Source: Hydrogenophaga pseudoflava NBRC 102511
GTDB taxonomy: Bacteria; Pseudomonadota; Gammaproteobacteria; Burkholderiales; Burkholderiaceae_C
Assembly (NCBI RefSeq): GCF_001592285.1
Contig: NZ_BCWQ01000017.1
Coordinates: forward strand, 1-64,000
Length of the DNA: 64,000 nucleotides
Reading direction: 5' to 3'
Shown one piece after another: positions 1 through 8,283 of this stretch (positions are counted from its first letter, which is position 1; every line of letters begins with the position of its first letter). The notes under the pieces were generated by a model. That model did not search any database. It was given only the letters and a program-made list of their open reading frames with translations, and was not told the DNA's origin. A program made the translations under genes and the position numbers.

Positions 1-132
1 ATCCTGATGGGACGCCGCATGTCGTCGCGCGGCAATACCCGCGCCGATGGTGGCGTGCCCAACATCAACCAGTTCGGCAACTCGTACCAGCTGCTGCCGG
101 CCGACTGGGTGGGGCCGTTCTACCTCCAGTGA
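1..132 (+). CDS. C-terminal end of a PKD-family lipoprotein paralogue (partial)
   Basis: Only the last 43 residues and the stop codon are inside the window. The frame is open from base 1 and ends with TGA at 130-132. The translated tail (ILMGRRMSSRGNTRADGG...) is nearly the same as the tail of the complete PKD-domain protein that follows, and the two DNA stretches match at about 107 of 120 positions. This shows two adjacent paralogous genes in direct orientation. The full protein is therefore probably also a PKD-domain, beta-helix-like surface protein, but that is inferred from the tail alone. Confidence 0.75.
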   Translation: MLMGRRMSSRGNTRADGGVPNINQFGNSYQLLPADWVGPFYLQ

Positions 133-351
133 GCAAGGATGGCACTGTTGCATTTCGTCCGTAGTACCTTTTGTGGCAGAGGCCTGCTGGTCTGCTGCTC
201 CGGTCTTTCCTTCGAAGTGATCGTCTCAGAAGACTGCTGTCGTTCTTCATAGAATGGGCTCAGTTGCTGATGGTGTGTGTGCTGCCGCCCTGCACCCAGC
301 TCTTTCGGGCCAAACGACACCGGGGCGACGCAGCCCCATGGGAAGGAACAA

Positions 352-1992
352 ATGCCGATCCCTGCCAGTTCGTGTCTCTCCATGTTGCTGGCAGCGCTGG
401 CCAGCGTGTCGATGTTTGCTGCCTGCGGTCCAGCACAGCCGGGAGTCAGTTCCCCGGGCCTAGTTGAGACCCTTGCCAGCAAGTCCGATCTGGTAGCGTC
501 GCCGGAGCCCTGGGATCGCAAGTCTCTCGGTGGATTGGGGGCATCGTCGACGGGGGCTGGCACTCTCACGCAGGTGGTCTACCGCGCCACCGACCAGCGG
601 AGCGAAACGCCGGGCAGCGCTCAGTCATCCCGCACGGTTGCGGCAAGCCTGGACGCCACGCGCTTGAGTGGTCCGGCGCCGCTGGCGGTGCAGTTTGACG
701 CCACGGGCACCACCTCCAGTCTGGCGGGTCAGCACCCGTTCCACCAAGTGCGTTATTCGTTCAATTTCGGTGACGAGCGGGGCCAGACGTGGGCGATATC
801 GGGTCTGCCAAAGAATGTGCAGTCGGGTGGTCCGCTGGCTGCGCACGTGTTCGATCATCCGGGTACTTACCAGGTGCGTGTTCGTGCAGCCGATCTGGCA
901 GGGGGGTACTCTGAGCGCTCGGTCAGCGTGGAGGTGCTCGACCCCAACGTGGTCTACGCGGGGACGAAAACGATCTGCGTGTCGACGGTGGGCAACTTCT
1001 CGGACTGCCCGGACGGGGCGTCGCGCGTGGTGATGGTGCCCAACTCGGCAGCGCTCAACGGCCGCCGGGTGTTGTTGCGCCGAGGCGAGACGTTCGGGTC
1101 CATCGAGATCGGACATGGCAGCCAGAACGTGCAGGTGGGGGCGTTCGGAACCGGTGCGAAGCCGCGGGTGAGTCGTGTGCTGGTTGGGTCGATAAGACCC
1201 TCTTCTGCGGCGTTCCCTCAGGACATCTCCGTGATGGATCTCCACATTCTTCTGAATTTCGAACAGTTCGGGACGATGTCTCGTCTGTTGCTGTACCGGA
1301 ACACCTTCGATGTGCCAACGGGTGATTTCCTGGCTGCCCAGATAAGCCTCGCAAGTGCGCTGGCCTACATTGTTCAACACCACAAGCTGGCACCGGACCA
1401 GTATTTCCAGCCACGCGAGCTGTTCGTGGTGGAGAACCAGCTGAGGGGAAGCACAACGCTCCCGCACATCAACATGGCGGGCGAAGGCAGCCGCTTCGTC
1501 ATCATGGGCAACGACATGAGCACGGCCCAGCAGCACACGGTGCGTCTGTGGCGCATGAACAAGGGGTTCATCGCGCACAACGCACTGCGGGGACGCTCAT
1601 CCGACGGCACCCGCCATGCCTTGAAGATCCACTCTGGAGGACTGGGCGCCTACGACGACAACTATGGCATTTCGGGGTCCACCTGGGCATCAAGGCAGAT
1701 CGTCATTGCCAACAACCGCTTGGGAGACGCCACGGACAACAACTCCTTCACCGGCGGAGCAGCTCCTGAGAACAACGGCCCCGACAGCCGCCAAGGCCTG
1801 GAAGACGTGGTGCTGGAGAACAACGTGTTCCACCGTGGCCCGAACACGAACACCGAGTTCATCCTGATGGGGCGTCGCATGTCATCACGCGGCAACACCC
1901 GCGCCGATGGTGGCGTGCCCAACATCAACCAGCTTGGCAATTCCTACAAGCTGCTACCGCCCGACTGGGTGGGCCCGTTCTTCACCAAGTAG
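352..1992 (+). CDS. PKD-domain lipoprotein with beta-helix-like C-terminal region
   Basis: A 546-residue protein. I start it at ATG 352 because GGAAGGA lies just upstream and because the first 25 residues form a lipoprotein signal (hydrophobic LLAALASVSM then F-A-A-C). A longer reading from 277 would bury that signal. Roughly residues 80-195 form a PKD domain: the segment contains the typical APLAVQFDAT, FNFGD and HPGTYQVRV elements. The remainder is rich in N, G and short hydrophobic repeats (NNRLGD, ENNVFHRG), which suggests a right-handed parallel beta-helix of the kind found in polysaccharide lyases or sugar-binding proteins. It precedes the + strand glycosyltransferase/amidotransferase genes, so a role in binding or processing the exported polysaccharide at the cell surface is plausible. 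No catalytic residues were identified. Confidence 0.75.
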   Translation: MPIPASSCLSMLLAALASVSMFAACGPAQPGVSSPGLVETLASKSDLVASPEPWDRKSLGGLGASSTGAGTLTQVVYRATDQRSETPGSAQSSRTVAASLDATRLSGPAPLAVQFDATGTTSSLAGQHPFHQVRYSFNFGDERGQTWAISGLPKNVQSGGPLAAHVFDHPGTYQVRVRAADLAGGYSERSVSVEVLDPNVVYAGTKTICVSTVGNFSDCPDGASRVVMVPNSAALNGRRVLLRRGETFGSIEIGHGSQNVQVGAFGTGAKPRVSRVLVGSIRPSSAAFPQDISVMDLHILLNFEQFGTMSRLLLYRNTFDVPTGDFLAAQISLASALAYIVQHHKLAPDQYFQPRELFVVENQLRGSTTLPHINMAGEGSRFVIMGNDMSTAQQHTVRLWRMNKGFIAHNALRGRSSDGTRHALKIHSGGLGAYDDNYGISGSTWASRQIVIANNRLGDATDNNSFTGGAAPENNGPDSRQGLEDVVLENNVFHRGPNTNTEFILMGRRMSSRGNTRADGGVPNINQLGNSYKLLPPDWVGPFFTK

Positions 1993-2178
1993 CCGCTGCG
2001 CCTTGCCCATTGACCGGCTGGTGGCCCCAAAACGCAGGCCTCATATCCGGCCGACGTCTGGCGAGCGCTTGCGCTGGAACAGGTACAAATTGTTGCGTGT
2101 ACCATCCCTTCCAGTACCCAGCTGAATACTGCCGACTCAGTTGCGGGGCCCAAAACCCAAGATGTGCACAACCCAGAT
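1993..2178. other. Intergenic region before the + strand glycosyltransferase
   Basis: About 186 bases without a convincing gene. The stretch around 2085-2125 (ACAAATTGTTGCG followed by CCATCCCTTCCAGTACCC) is less GC-rich than its surroundings and could carry a promoter for the four-gene + strand group. I could not match a clear -35/-10 pair with correct spacing. Confidence 0.3.
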
Positions 2179-3075
2179 ATGACACAGCGTTATGTTTTGA
2201 TCTCGCCGTGCCGCAACGAGGCGAAGTACATGCGCCAGACGCTGGACACCGTGGTGAGCCAGTCTGTTCGCCCGGCCCGCTGGGTCATCGTCGATGACGG
2301 TTCCAGCGATTCGACGCCGCAGATCCTGGCCGAATACGCGGCCCGCCACGACTGGATCCAGATCGTCACCCGCCAGGACCGTGGTCACCGTGCGGTGGGT
2401 CCGGGCGTTGTGGATGCCTTCTATTCCGGATACGCAGCGATCCATCCGCAGGACTACGAGTTTGTCTGCAAGCTGGATCTGGACCTGCGTCTGCCACCCA
2501 GGTACTTCGAGATCCTGATGCAGCGCATGTCCGATGAGCCCCGTATCGCGACCTGCAGCGGCAAGGCCTACGTGGAGGAAGGCGGCCAGCTCATTCCAGA
2601 GCGCCATGGCGATGAAACGTCGCTGGGCATGACCAAGTTCTACCGGGTCAGCTGCTTCGAGGCGATCGGCGGCTTTGTGCGCGAGGTGATGTGGGATGGC
2701 ATCGACTGCCACCAATGCCGCATGAAGGGCTGGATCGCCTGCAGCTGGGACGACCCCGATCTGCGCTTCGTGCACCTGCGACCCATGGGCTCCAGCCAGG
2801 ACAGCATCTACACCGGCCGCATGCGCCACGGCTACGGCCAGTACTTCATGGGGACCGGCTTCCTGTTCATGGCGGCGAGCGCGTTGTCGCGCGTCAACCA
2901 GAAACCCTACGTGCTCGGCAGTGCAGCCATGTTGTGGGGCTGGCTGAAGGCGGCCCTGCAGCGAAAGCCGCGCTACGACAACCCGGAGTTCCGGCGCTTC
3001 CTGCGCGCCTACCAGCTCCGGGCGCTGCTGGTCGGCAAGGCCCGCGCGGCGCGCGAACTGACGGGGCGTGCCTGA
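2179..3075 (+). CDS. Family 2 glycosyltransferase
   Basis: A 298-residue GT-A fold glycosyltransferase. The N-terminus has the GT2 pattern: VLISPCRNEAKYM, then VIVDDGSSDST (nucleotide-sugar site), then a DLDLRL stretch at the position of the metal-binding DXD. The second half, with LGM.KFYRVSCFEAIGGF and WDG.DCH, is like other GT2 proteins of polysaccharide loci, and there is no long membrane segment. I prefer ATG 2179 because translation from it begins MTQRYVLIS, the usual GT2 N-terminus; an in-frame GTG at 2164 would add five residues. The stop codon overlaps the start of the amidotransferase gene (TGATG), so the two are translationally coupled. The donor and acceptor sugars are unknown; it probably adds one sugar of the repeat unit. 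Confidence 0.85.
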   Translation: MTQRYVLISPCRNEAKYMRQTLDTVVSQSVRPARWVIVDDGSSDSTPQILAEYAARHDWIQIVTRQDRGHRAVGPGVVDAFYSGYAAIHPQDYEFVCKLDLDLRLPPRYFEILMQRMSDEPRIATCSGKAYVEEGGQLIPERHGDETSLGMTKFYRVSCFEAIGGFVREVMWDGIDCHQCRMKGWIACSWDDPDLRFVHLRPMGSSQDSIYTGRMRHGYGQYFMGTGFLFMAASALSRVNQKPYVLGSAAMLWGWLKAALQRKPRYDNPEFRRFLRAYQLRALLVGKARAARELTGRA

Positions 3076-5033
3076 TGTGCGGCCTGGCTGGAATCGTTGG
3101 ACGCGTCGGTGAGGCGAACCGCCTCGCGCTGCAATGCATGACGGACGCCATGGCGCACCGGGGACCGGATGGCGACGGCATCTGGATGGGGCCGGCGGAC
3201 GCCCGTGGCTGGGGCGTCATGCTCGGGCACAGGCGGCTGTCGATTCTCGACCTCACTTCGGCAGCCTCGCAGCCCATGACGGACCCCGAGCGCGGCGACG
3301 TCACCGTGCTCAACGGCGAGATCTACAACTACATCGACATCCGCAGGGCGCTCGGCGCCCAGGGCCAGACGCTGTGGTCGAGCGGTGACACCGCGGCCAT
3401 GCTGCGGCTCATCAGCATGCATGGGTTCGACGCGGTGCAGGAGCTTCGCGGCATGTTCGCGCTGGCCGTGTGGGACCCGCGTCGCCGCGAGCTGCTGCTG
3501 GCGCGCGACGCGCTGGGCATCAAGCCGCTGTATTTCATGAAGAATCCCGACGCCTCGGGCGACTGGACCTTCGCGTTCGCGTCCGAGGTGCGCGCGCTGC
3601 TGCGTTCCGGTCTGCTGCGCAAGCCCCGCCTGCGCCGGTCTGCCGTGGCCAGCATGGTCTGGAACGGGTTCACGGTGGCGCCGGAAACCATCGTCGATGG
3701 CATCGAGTCGCTGTGGCCGGGCGAGATGAGGGTGTATGCCCAGGATGGGCGCGAGCTGCGGCGCAAGCGCTACTGGACGCAGGCCGCGCTGCCGCGCACG
3801 GGTGAATCGACCGACCAGGACGTGGCCATGGCGCTCGAAGACAGCGTGCGCCGCCACCTCGCTTCCGATGTGCCGCTCGGGGTCTTCCTCTCGGGTGGAG
3901 TGGATTCCTCCGCCATCGCCAACGTGGCCAAACGCGTTTCCCGCGACCCGGTCCACTCCTTCACACTCGCGTTTGCCGAGCAAGAGCGCAACGAAGGCGA
4001 GATCGCCCGGGCCGTCTCCAAAGCGATCGGCACGCAGCACCACGAGATCGTTCTGCGCCAGGAGGGATTTGTCGATCGGCTGGACGAGGCCATGGGCAGC
4101 CTGGACCAGCCCAGCTTTGACGGCCTGAACTCGTTCTTCATGTCGCAGGCCGTCGCACAGGCCGGCTTCAAGGTGGCTCTGGTGGGCAGCGGAGGCGACG
4201 AGCTGTTCGGTGGCTACACCTCGTTCCGCGACCTTCCTGCGATGGCGGCATGGTCGCGCCGCCTTGGCTTCGTTCCGAGCGCTTTGCGCAACGCCGGCGC
4301 GCGGGCGTTTGCGCGCTGGAAGGCGCCCGATGGTGGGGCTTTCCGGCCCCAGACCCGCTGGGCCAAGCTGCCGACCATGGTCGAGGCCGGGGACGACCTG
4401 CTGGCGCTCTACCAGTGTGCCTATGCACTGTTTCTGCCCGACACCCACCGCAGCCTGCTGGGCACGGCGGCGCATGGGCTGGAGATGGGCTACTGGGGGC
4501 TGCCGTCCGAGGTGGTCGCGGCACTGCGCACCGAGGTGGACGGACGCAGCGATCTGTCGTCCATCGCCATGCTGGAGCAGCGCCTGTTCCTGGGCGAGCG
4601 CCTGCTGCGCGACGCCGACTCGACGAGCATGGCCGCTTCCATTGAAACCCGCCTGCCCCTGGTCGATCAGCAGTTGCTCGAAGCGGTGGCGTCCTTGCCG
4701 GACGACGTCCGTTTCCAACCCGTGCGCTCCAAGTCGATGCTGCGCAGCGCGGGGCTTCAGGGGCTGGACCCGGCCCTGTTCGACCGGCCCAAGTCGGGCT
4801 TCGAGCTGCCCTACGACCACTGGCTGCTTGGCGCACTGGGCTCGGAAGTGGGCGCGGTGCTCACCGACCGCGACCTGATGGCCAGCGTGGGGCTGGCGCC
4901 GACCGTCGTGGCCGACCTCTGGCGCGCCTACCAGGCGGGCGCCCCAGGTCTCTACTGGACGCGGATCTGGTGCCTGTACGCGCTGGCATCGTGGGCGCGG
5001 CGGCATGGTCTGTCGGTGGAGTCCGCGCCATGA
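3075..5033 (+). CDS. AsnB-type glutamine-hydrolysing amidotransferase
   Basis: A 652-residue class II glutamine amidotransferase/asparagine synthetase-type enzyme. The start gives MCGLAG, placing the nucleophilic Cys at position 2 after Met removal. HRGPDG and the LNGEIYNY segment follow, completing the glutaminase domain (about 1-210). The synthetase domain carries the PPi-loop GVFLSGGVDSSAIA and later GGDELFGGY. Family length and motifs are complete. Paralogues of AsnB embedded in EPS loci, for example in exosortase-type loci, are thought to amidate a sugar acid or other carboxylate of the polymer rather than make asparagine. Its position between two overlapping glycosyltransferase genes supports that here. 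Housekeeping asparagine synthesis remains a possible but less likely role. Confidence 0.9.
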   Translation: MCGLAGIVGRVGEANRLALQCMTDAMAHRGPDGDGIWMGPADARGWGVMLGHRRLSILDLTSAASQPMTDPERGDVTVLNGEIYNYIDIRRALGAQGQTLWSSGDTAAMLRLISMHGFDAVQELRGMFALAVWDPRRRELLLARDALGIKPLYFMKNPDASGDWTFAFASEVRALLRSGLLRKPRLRRSAVASMVWNGFTVAPETIVDGIESLWPGEMRVYAQDGRELRRKRYWTQAALPRTGESTDQDVAMALEDSVRRHLASDVPLGVFLSGGVDSSAIANVAKRVSRDPVHSFTLAFAEQERNEGEIARAVSKAIGTQHHEIVLRQEGFVDRLDEAMGSLDQPSFDGLNSFFMSQAVAQAGFKVALVGSGGDELFGGYTSFRDLPAMAAWSRRLGFVPSALRNAGARAFARWKAPDGGAFRPQTRWAKLPTMVEAGDDLLALYQCAYALFLPDTHRSLLGTAAHGLEMGYWGLPSEVVAALRTEVDGRSDLSSIAMLEQRLFLGERLLRDADSTSMAASIETRLPLVDQQLLEAVASLPDDVRFQPVRSKSMLRSAGLQGLDPALFDRPKSGFELPYDHWLLGALGSEVGAVLTDRDLMASVGLAPTVVADLWRAYQAGAPGLYWTRIWCLYALASWARRHGLSVESAP

Positions 5034-6244
5034 GGGTGGCCTACCTCATCAGCGAGTATCCGAAGGTCAGCCACAGTTTCATCCGCAGAGAAATCGCAGC
5101 GCTGGAGCGGCAGGGTGTCGAGGTGCTGCGTTTTGCGATCCGAGGGCCGTCGGACGGAAGCCCCGACTCAGCGGACGTCGAGGAACTGCGGCGCACGCGC
5201 TACGTGCTGGGCGCGGGCGCCATGTCCACGCTCGCCCACGTGATGGCGGCCGTGGTGCGACGGCCGAGGGCCTTCATGGCCGCGGCCCGTTCCGCGTGGC
5301 GGCTGTCCCGTCGCGCAGACCGCAGCCTGCTGCACCATGTGGCCTATCTGGTCGAGGCCTGCATCGTCGGGAACTGGATGCACAAGGAAAAAGTGCCGCA
5401 CCTGCACGCGCACTTCGGTTCGAACCCTGCCACGGTGGCCATGCTGGCGGCACAGATCAACGGCGGCACCTTCAGCTTCACAGCGCACGGCACGGTGGAG
5501 ACGGACGCAGCGCAGTTCATCGGCATTCCCGAGAAGGTGCGCCGTGCGGCGCATGTGGTCGCGGTCAGCGAGTACGGACGAAGCCAGCTGTGCCGCTGGG
5601 TGGAGCCCTCTCACTGGAAAAAGATCTCGGTGGTGCACTGCGGACTGGACGAGGGCTACCGTGCGCCTCCCGCGCAGCCGTTCAACGCGGTGCGGCGCTT
5701 TGTCTGCGTGGGGCGATTGAGCTCGGAGAAAGGGCAGTTCGTGCTGATCGACGCGCTGGGCGAGCTGCGTCGCCAGGGCGTGGAGGCCGAGCTGGTGTTG
5801 GCGGGCGACGGCGAGCTCCGGTCCGCCATCGAACAGCACTGCCAGCTGCGCGGGGTGGCGGACCGGGTGCGCATCACCGGCTGGATTTCGGGTGCCGATG
5901 TGCGCAAGGAGATCGAGGCCTCGCGCGCGCTGGTGCTCAGCAGCTTTGCCGAGGGCTTGCCGGTCGTGCTGATGGAGGCCATGGCCTGTGCGAGGCCGGT
6001 GATCGCCACACGCGTGTCTGGCATTCCCGAGCTGGTGCGCGATGGTCAGGACGGCTGGGTTGTGGCGCCCGGCAACGCCCTGGAGCTGGCGCAGGCCATG
6101 CGCCGCTGCCTCGAAACGGAGGCCCCGCAGCTCCAAGCCATGGGCGAAGGGGCGCGGGCGCGGGCGCTGGAGCGGCACGATGTCGACCGGTCGGCGCAAC
6201 AGCTGCGTGAGATCTTTGCTCCGCTCGCCGGGGCCAGCGCATGA
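5030..6244 (+). CDS. Family 4 glycosyltransferase
   Basis: A 404-residue GT-B fold retaining glycosyltransferase. ATG 5030 overlaps the previous stop codon (ATGA), and the protein starts MRVAYLISEYPKVSHSF, a typical GT4 opening. The N-terminal half contains HLHAHFGSNPATVA and FTAHG. The C-terminal half has VGRLSSEKGQ, LAGDGELR and the E-x7-E motif (AEGLPVVLMEAMA) that binds the nucleotide sugar. No membrane segment is seen, so it should act on a lipid-linked intermediate at the cytoplasmic face. It belongs to the overlapping + strand group GT2-asnB-GT4-deacetylase. The sugar specificity cannot be read from the sequence. Confidence 0.9.
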   Translation: MRVAYLISEYPKVSHSFIRREIAALERQGVEVLRFAIRGPSDGSPDSADVEELRRTRYVLGAGAMSTLAHVMAAVVRRPRAFMAAARSAWRLSRRADRSLLHHVAYLVEACIVGNWMHKEKVPHLHAHFGSNPATVAMLAAQINGGTFSFTAHGTVETDAAQFIGIPEKVRRAAHVVAVSEYGRSQLCRWVEPSHWKKISVVHCGLDEGYRAPPAQPFNAVRRFVCVGRLSSEKGQFVLIDALGELRRQGVEAELVLAGDGELRSAIEQHCQLRGVADRVRITGWISGADVRKEIEASRALVLSSFAEGLPVVLMEAMACARPVIATRVSGIPELVRDGQDGWVVAPGNALELAQAMRRCLETEAPQLQAMGEGARARALERHDVDRSAQQLREIFAPLAGASA

Positions 6245-6263
6245 GCGCGCGCAGGGAGTTGCC

Positions 6264-7379
6264 ATGAGCGCGGTCTCGACCCTCAAGGCCCTGGTCCGGG
6301 ACACCTGCGGCCAAGCCCTTTCGGTGGCACGCGTGACCGCGCCGTCGCGTCGGCTCGCGCAAAGACTCTCCATCGTCACCTTCCACCGCGTCCTGACCGG
6401 GCCGCAGCGACGGGTCTACCCATTGCCGGGCCTCGCCGTCACCCCGGACGAACTGGACGACCACCTCCGGTTTCTCACCCGTCATTTCCAGTGCCAGTCG
6501 CTTGATGCCGCCCTCGGGCTGTGGGAACAAGGTCGCATAGCCAGCCGGCCACTGCTGGCGATCACCTTCGACGATGGCCAGCTCGACAACTACGAGAACG
6601 CGCTGCCCGTGCTGGAGAAGCATGGCGTGACCGCCAGCTTCTATGTTCCCAGCCAGGTTCTTGAGGATTCGACGCCGCTGTGGCACGACACCATGGCGGT
6701 CTCGGTCGCCTGGCTGGTGAACCAACTGTCAGGAGAGGGCGTTCGGTCAGGATCCACGGACCGCGGCGCGGCGCTTGCGTTGTTCGTCGAACTGCACCCT
6801 GGCGGGGAGCTGGGCGGTGTGGCGGGCCACCTCACCGTTGAAGCCGCGCTGGAGCACACGAAGCGCTGGAGCCCCGCGCAGCGTGAGGACTGGATGCGGC
6901 GCGCCAGCGGCGTGCTGCCCCCCGCCCAGCGGCCCGGCTGGGATGGGTTCATGAGTGTCGAGCAGATGAGAGACCTCGTGGCCCGCGGTCACGAGATTGG
7001 TAGCCACTCCCACTCCCACGCGCTGCTGCCGCAGTGCACGGACGACGAACTGCGCGCCGAGATCGCCGGCTCCCGCCAGAAGCTGGAAGCCGTGCTCGGC
7101 ACGCCGGTGACCACCTTCTGCTATCCCAACGGGTCTTTTGATTCGCGGTGTGTGGCGCAGGCCCGCGAGGCCGGCTACCGGGCGGCCGTCACCACCCGCT
7201 GGGGCAGCAACGCACCCGGTGCAGACCTCTTCCGCCTGCAGCGCTTCAACATGAACGCGCAGCATGCGCAGGACCGGAACGGGCGCTTCTCCGAGGCCCG
7301 TCTGGCCTGGCGCATGAGCGGACTGCACCCGGGACTGGACAGGGTGAGCCAGGACCCTTGCGGCGGCGACGCCACGTGA
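6264..7379 (+). CDS. Polysaccharide deacetylase (NodB-homology domain)
   Basis: A 371-residue protein. I chose ATG 6264 because AGGGAG lies seven bases upstream and the longer open frame would run through the glycosyltransferase gene. The NodB fold is recognisable from LLAITFDDGQLDNY (motif 1, metal-binding Asp pair) and GHEIGSHSHSHALL (motif 2, metal-binding His residues), followed by VTTFCYPNGSFD. No convincing Sec signal or membrane anchor is present, so a cytoplasmic or inner-membrane-associated action on the lipid-linked sugar is as likely as periplasmic action. It is the last gene of the + strand group and converges with the RgpF-like gene 13 bases away. Likely reaction: removal of an N-acetyl group from an amino sugar of the polysaccharide or its precursor. 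Confidence 0.85.
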   Translation: MSAVSTLKALVRDTCGQALSVARVTAPSRRLAQRLSIVTFHRVLTGPQRRVYPLPGLAVTPDELDDHLRFLTRHFQCQSLDAALGLWEQGRIASRPLLAITFDDGQLDNYENALPVLEKHGVTASFYVPSQVLEDSTPLWHDTMAVSVAWLVNQLSGEGVRSGSTDRGAALALFVELHPGGELGGVAGHLTVEAALEHTKRWSPAQREDWMRRASGVLPPAQRPGWDGFMSVEQMRDLVARGHEIGSHSHSHALLPQCTDDELRAEIAGSRQKLEAVLGTPVTTFCYPNGSFDSRCVAQAREAGYRAAVTTRWGSNAPGADLFRLQRFNMNAQHAQDRNGRFSEARLAWRMSGLHPGLDRVSQDPCGGDAT

Positions 7380-7392
7380 CTTTGCAGGCAGC

Positions 7393-8283
7393 TCAGTCTT
7401 TTCTGGGCGAAAAACCCATCACGGCGGGGTGATCCAGCCGGTGCAGCAGCGCCTGCATGGAGGCGATGCTCTGGAAGCGGCCAACGAACTTGCCGAACAG
7501 CGAGCGCTTGAGCAGCGGGAAGCCGGCGTCGATCATCTGTTCCGGGCAATTCAGGCACAGGTCCAGATGGCGTGAGCCATCTGCGTACCAGTAGGCGCCC
7601 ACGCTGACGTGGGGGCTGGCCACCCGGGCCAGCAGGGTCTCCTGCAGCAGGATGACCGATTCGGAGGAGTCGTAACACCACTCGGTGGAAATCACCGGCG
7701 CGATCACTTTCAGCAGCTCCGCGTCGACCTGCCGGGCGATCAGGGCAAAGGACTGCAGGTGGTTCTCTTCGAGCGCGTTGGCGCTCAGGCCCGCCACCCG
7801 CCAGGGGGCCTGCTCGACAAAGGGAGTCAGCGGGGAAAACGGACCGAGCACGGAGTCGTTGAACATCAGCACATCGGAGCCTGGAGCCCGTTGTGCCAGC
7901 TCGTTCAGGCAGATCGCGTAGGCCGAGAAGTCAAAGCCATCCGTCCCTTTCCAGTACAGCGCATCGCAGTGCCGCTTCAGCTCATCGAGCACCGGGTGAC
8001 CGGGGGGGCAGGCGCACACGATCATCACCGAGGCATCCTCTGATGCGAGGCGTTGGAGCGTGAACCGGTGCTGGGTCGACAACTGGCCCTGGGGCGCGTA
8101 CAGGAAGTACATGAGCCAGCGGCCGGCTCCGCTGGCCGGGACCACAGGCTTCCAGACCGGGGGCTTCTGTCGCGTCCGGCGGGCCCGCCACCGGGCCACG
8201 ATGATGCGCGGGCGCGGCTGGCTGGGTTCGTAGTTCCAGAAGGTCTGCGCCCCTTCCACCGGCCTGGCGAGTTCAGTACGCAT
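7393..8283 (-). CDS. RgpF-like (rhamnan synthesis protein F family) protein
   Basis: A 296-residue protein without signal or membrane segments. The central part (MYFLYAPQGQLS, then GFDFSAYAICLNEL, then DVLMFNDSVLGPFSPL) resembles the RgpF/rhamnan-synthesis-F family, whose members carry a Y/F-D-F-x-x-Y/W core followed by an NDS.xGP motif and take part in rhamnose-containing polysaccharide assembly. The C-terminal half (AGFPLLKRSLFGKFVGR) also fits. Its first 11 bases overlap the end of the EpsB-type gene upstream, so it ends the long - strand operon. Function as a glycosyltransferase or accessory factor is inferred from the family; an assignment to rhamnose would be speculative. Confidence 0.65.
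   Translation of the reverse strand: MRTELARPVEGAQTFWNYEPSQPRPRIIVARWRARRTRQKPPVWKPVVPASGAGRWLMYFLYAPQGQLSTQHRFTLQRLASEDASVMIVCACPPGHPVLDELKRHCDALYWKGTDGFDFSAYAICLNELAQRAPGSDVLMFNDSVLGPFSPLTPFVEQAPWRVAGLSANALEENHLQSFALIARQVDAELLKVIAPVISTEWCYDSSESVILLQETLLARVASPHVSVGAYWYADGSRHLDLCLNCPEQMIDAGFPLLKRSLFGKFVGRFQSIASMQALLHRLDHPAVMGFSPRKD

Larger units (their letters stand above)
1..1992 (+). repeat. Tandem paralogous gene pair (3' ends at 1-120 and 1861-1980 about 89% identical)
   Basis: Bases 1-120 align without gaps to 1861-1980, with about 13 differences that I counted by eye. Most differences in the first half are third-position changes. This indicates an old duplication kept under selection for protein sequence. 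How far the similarity extends upstream cannot be seen because the first copy is cut by the window edge. Confidence 0.7.

Noticed and set aside
277..351. Start of the PKD lipoprotein at 277
   Set aside because: The resulting N-terminus would hide the lipoprotein signal; ATG 352 has a strong ribosome site and a lipobox Cys at position 25.
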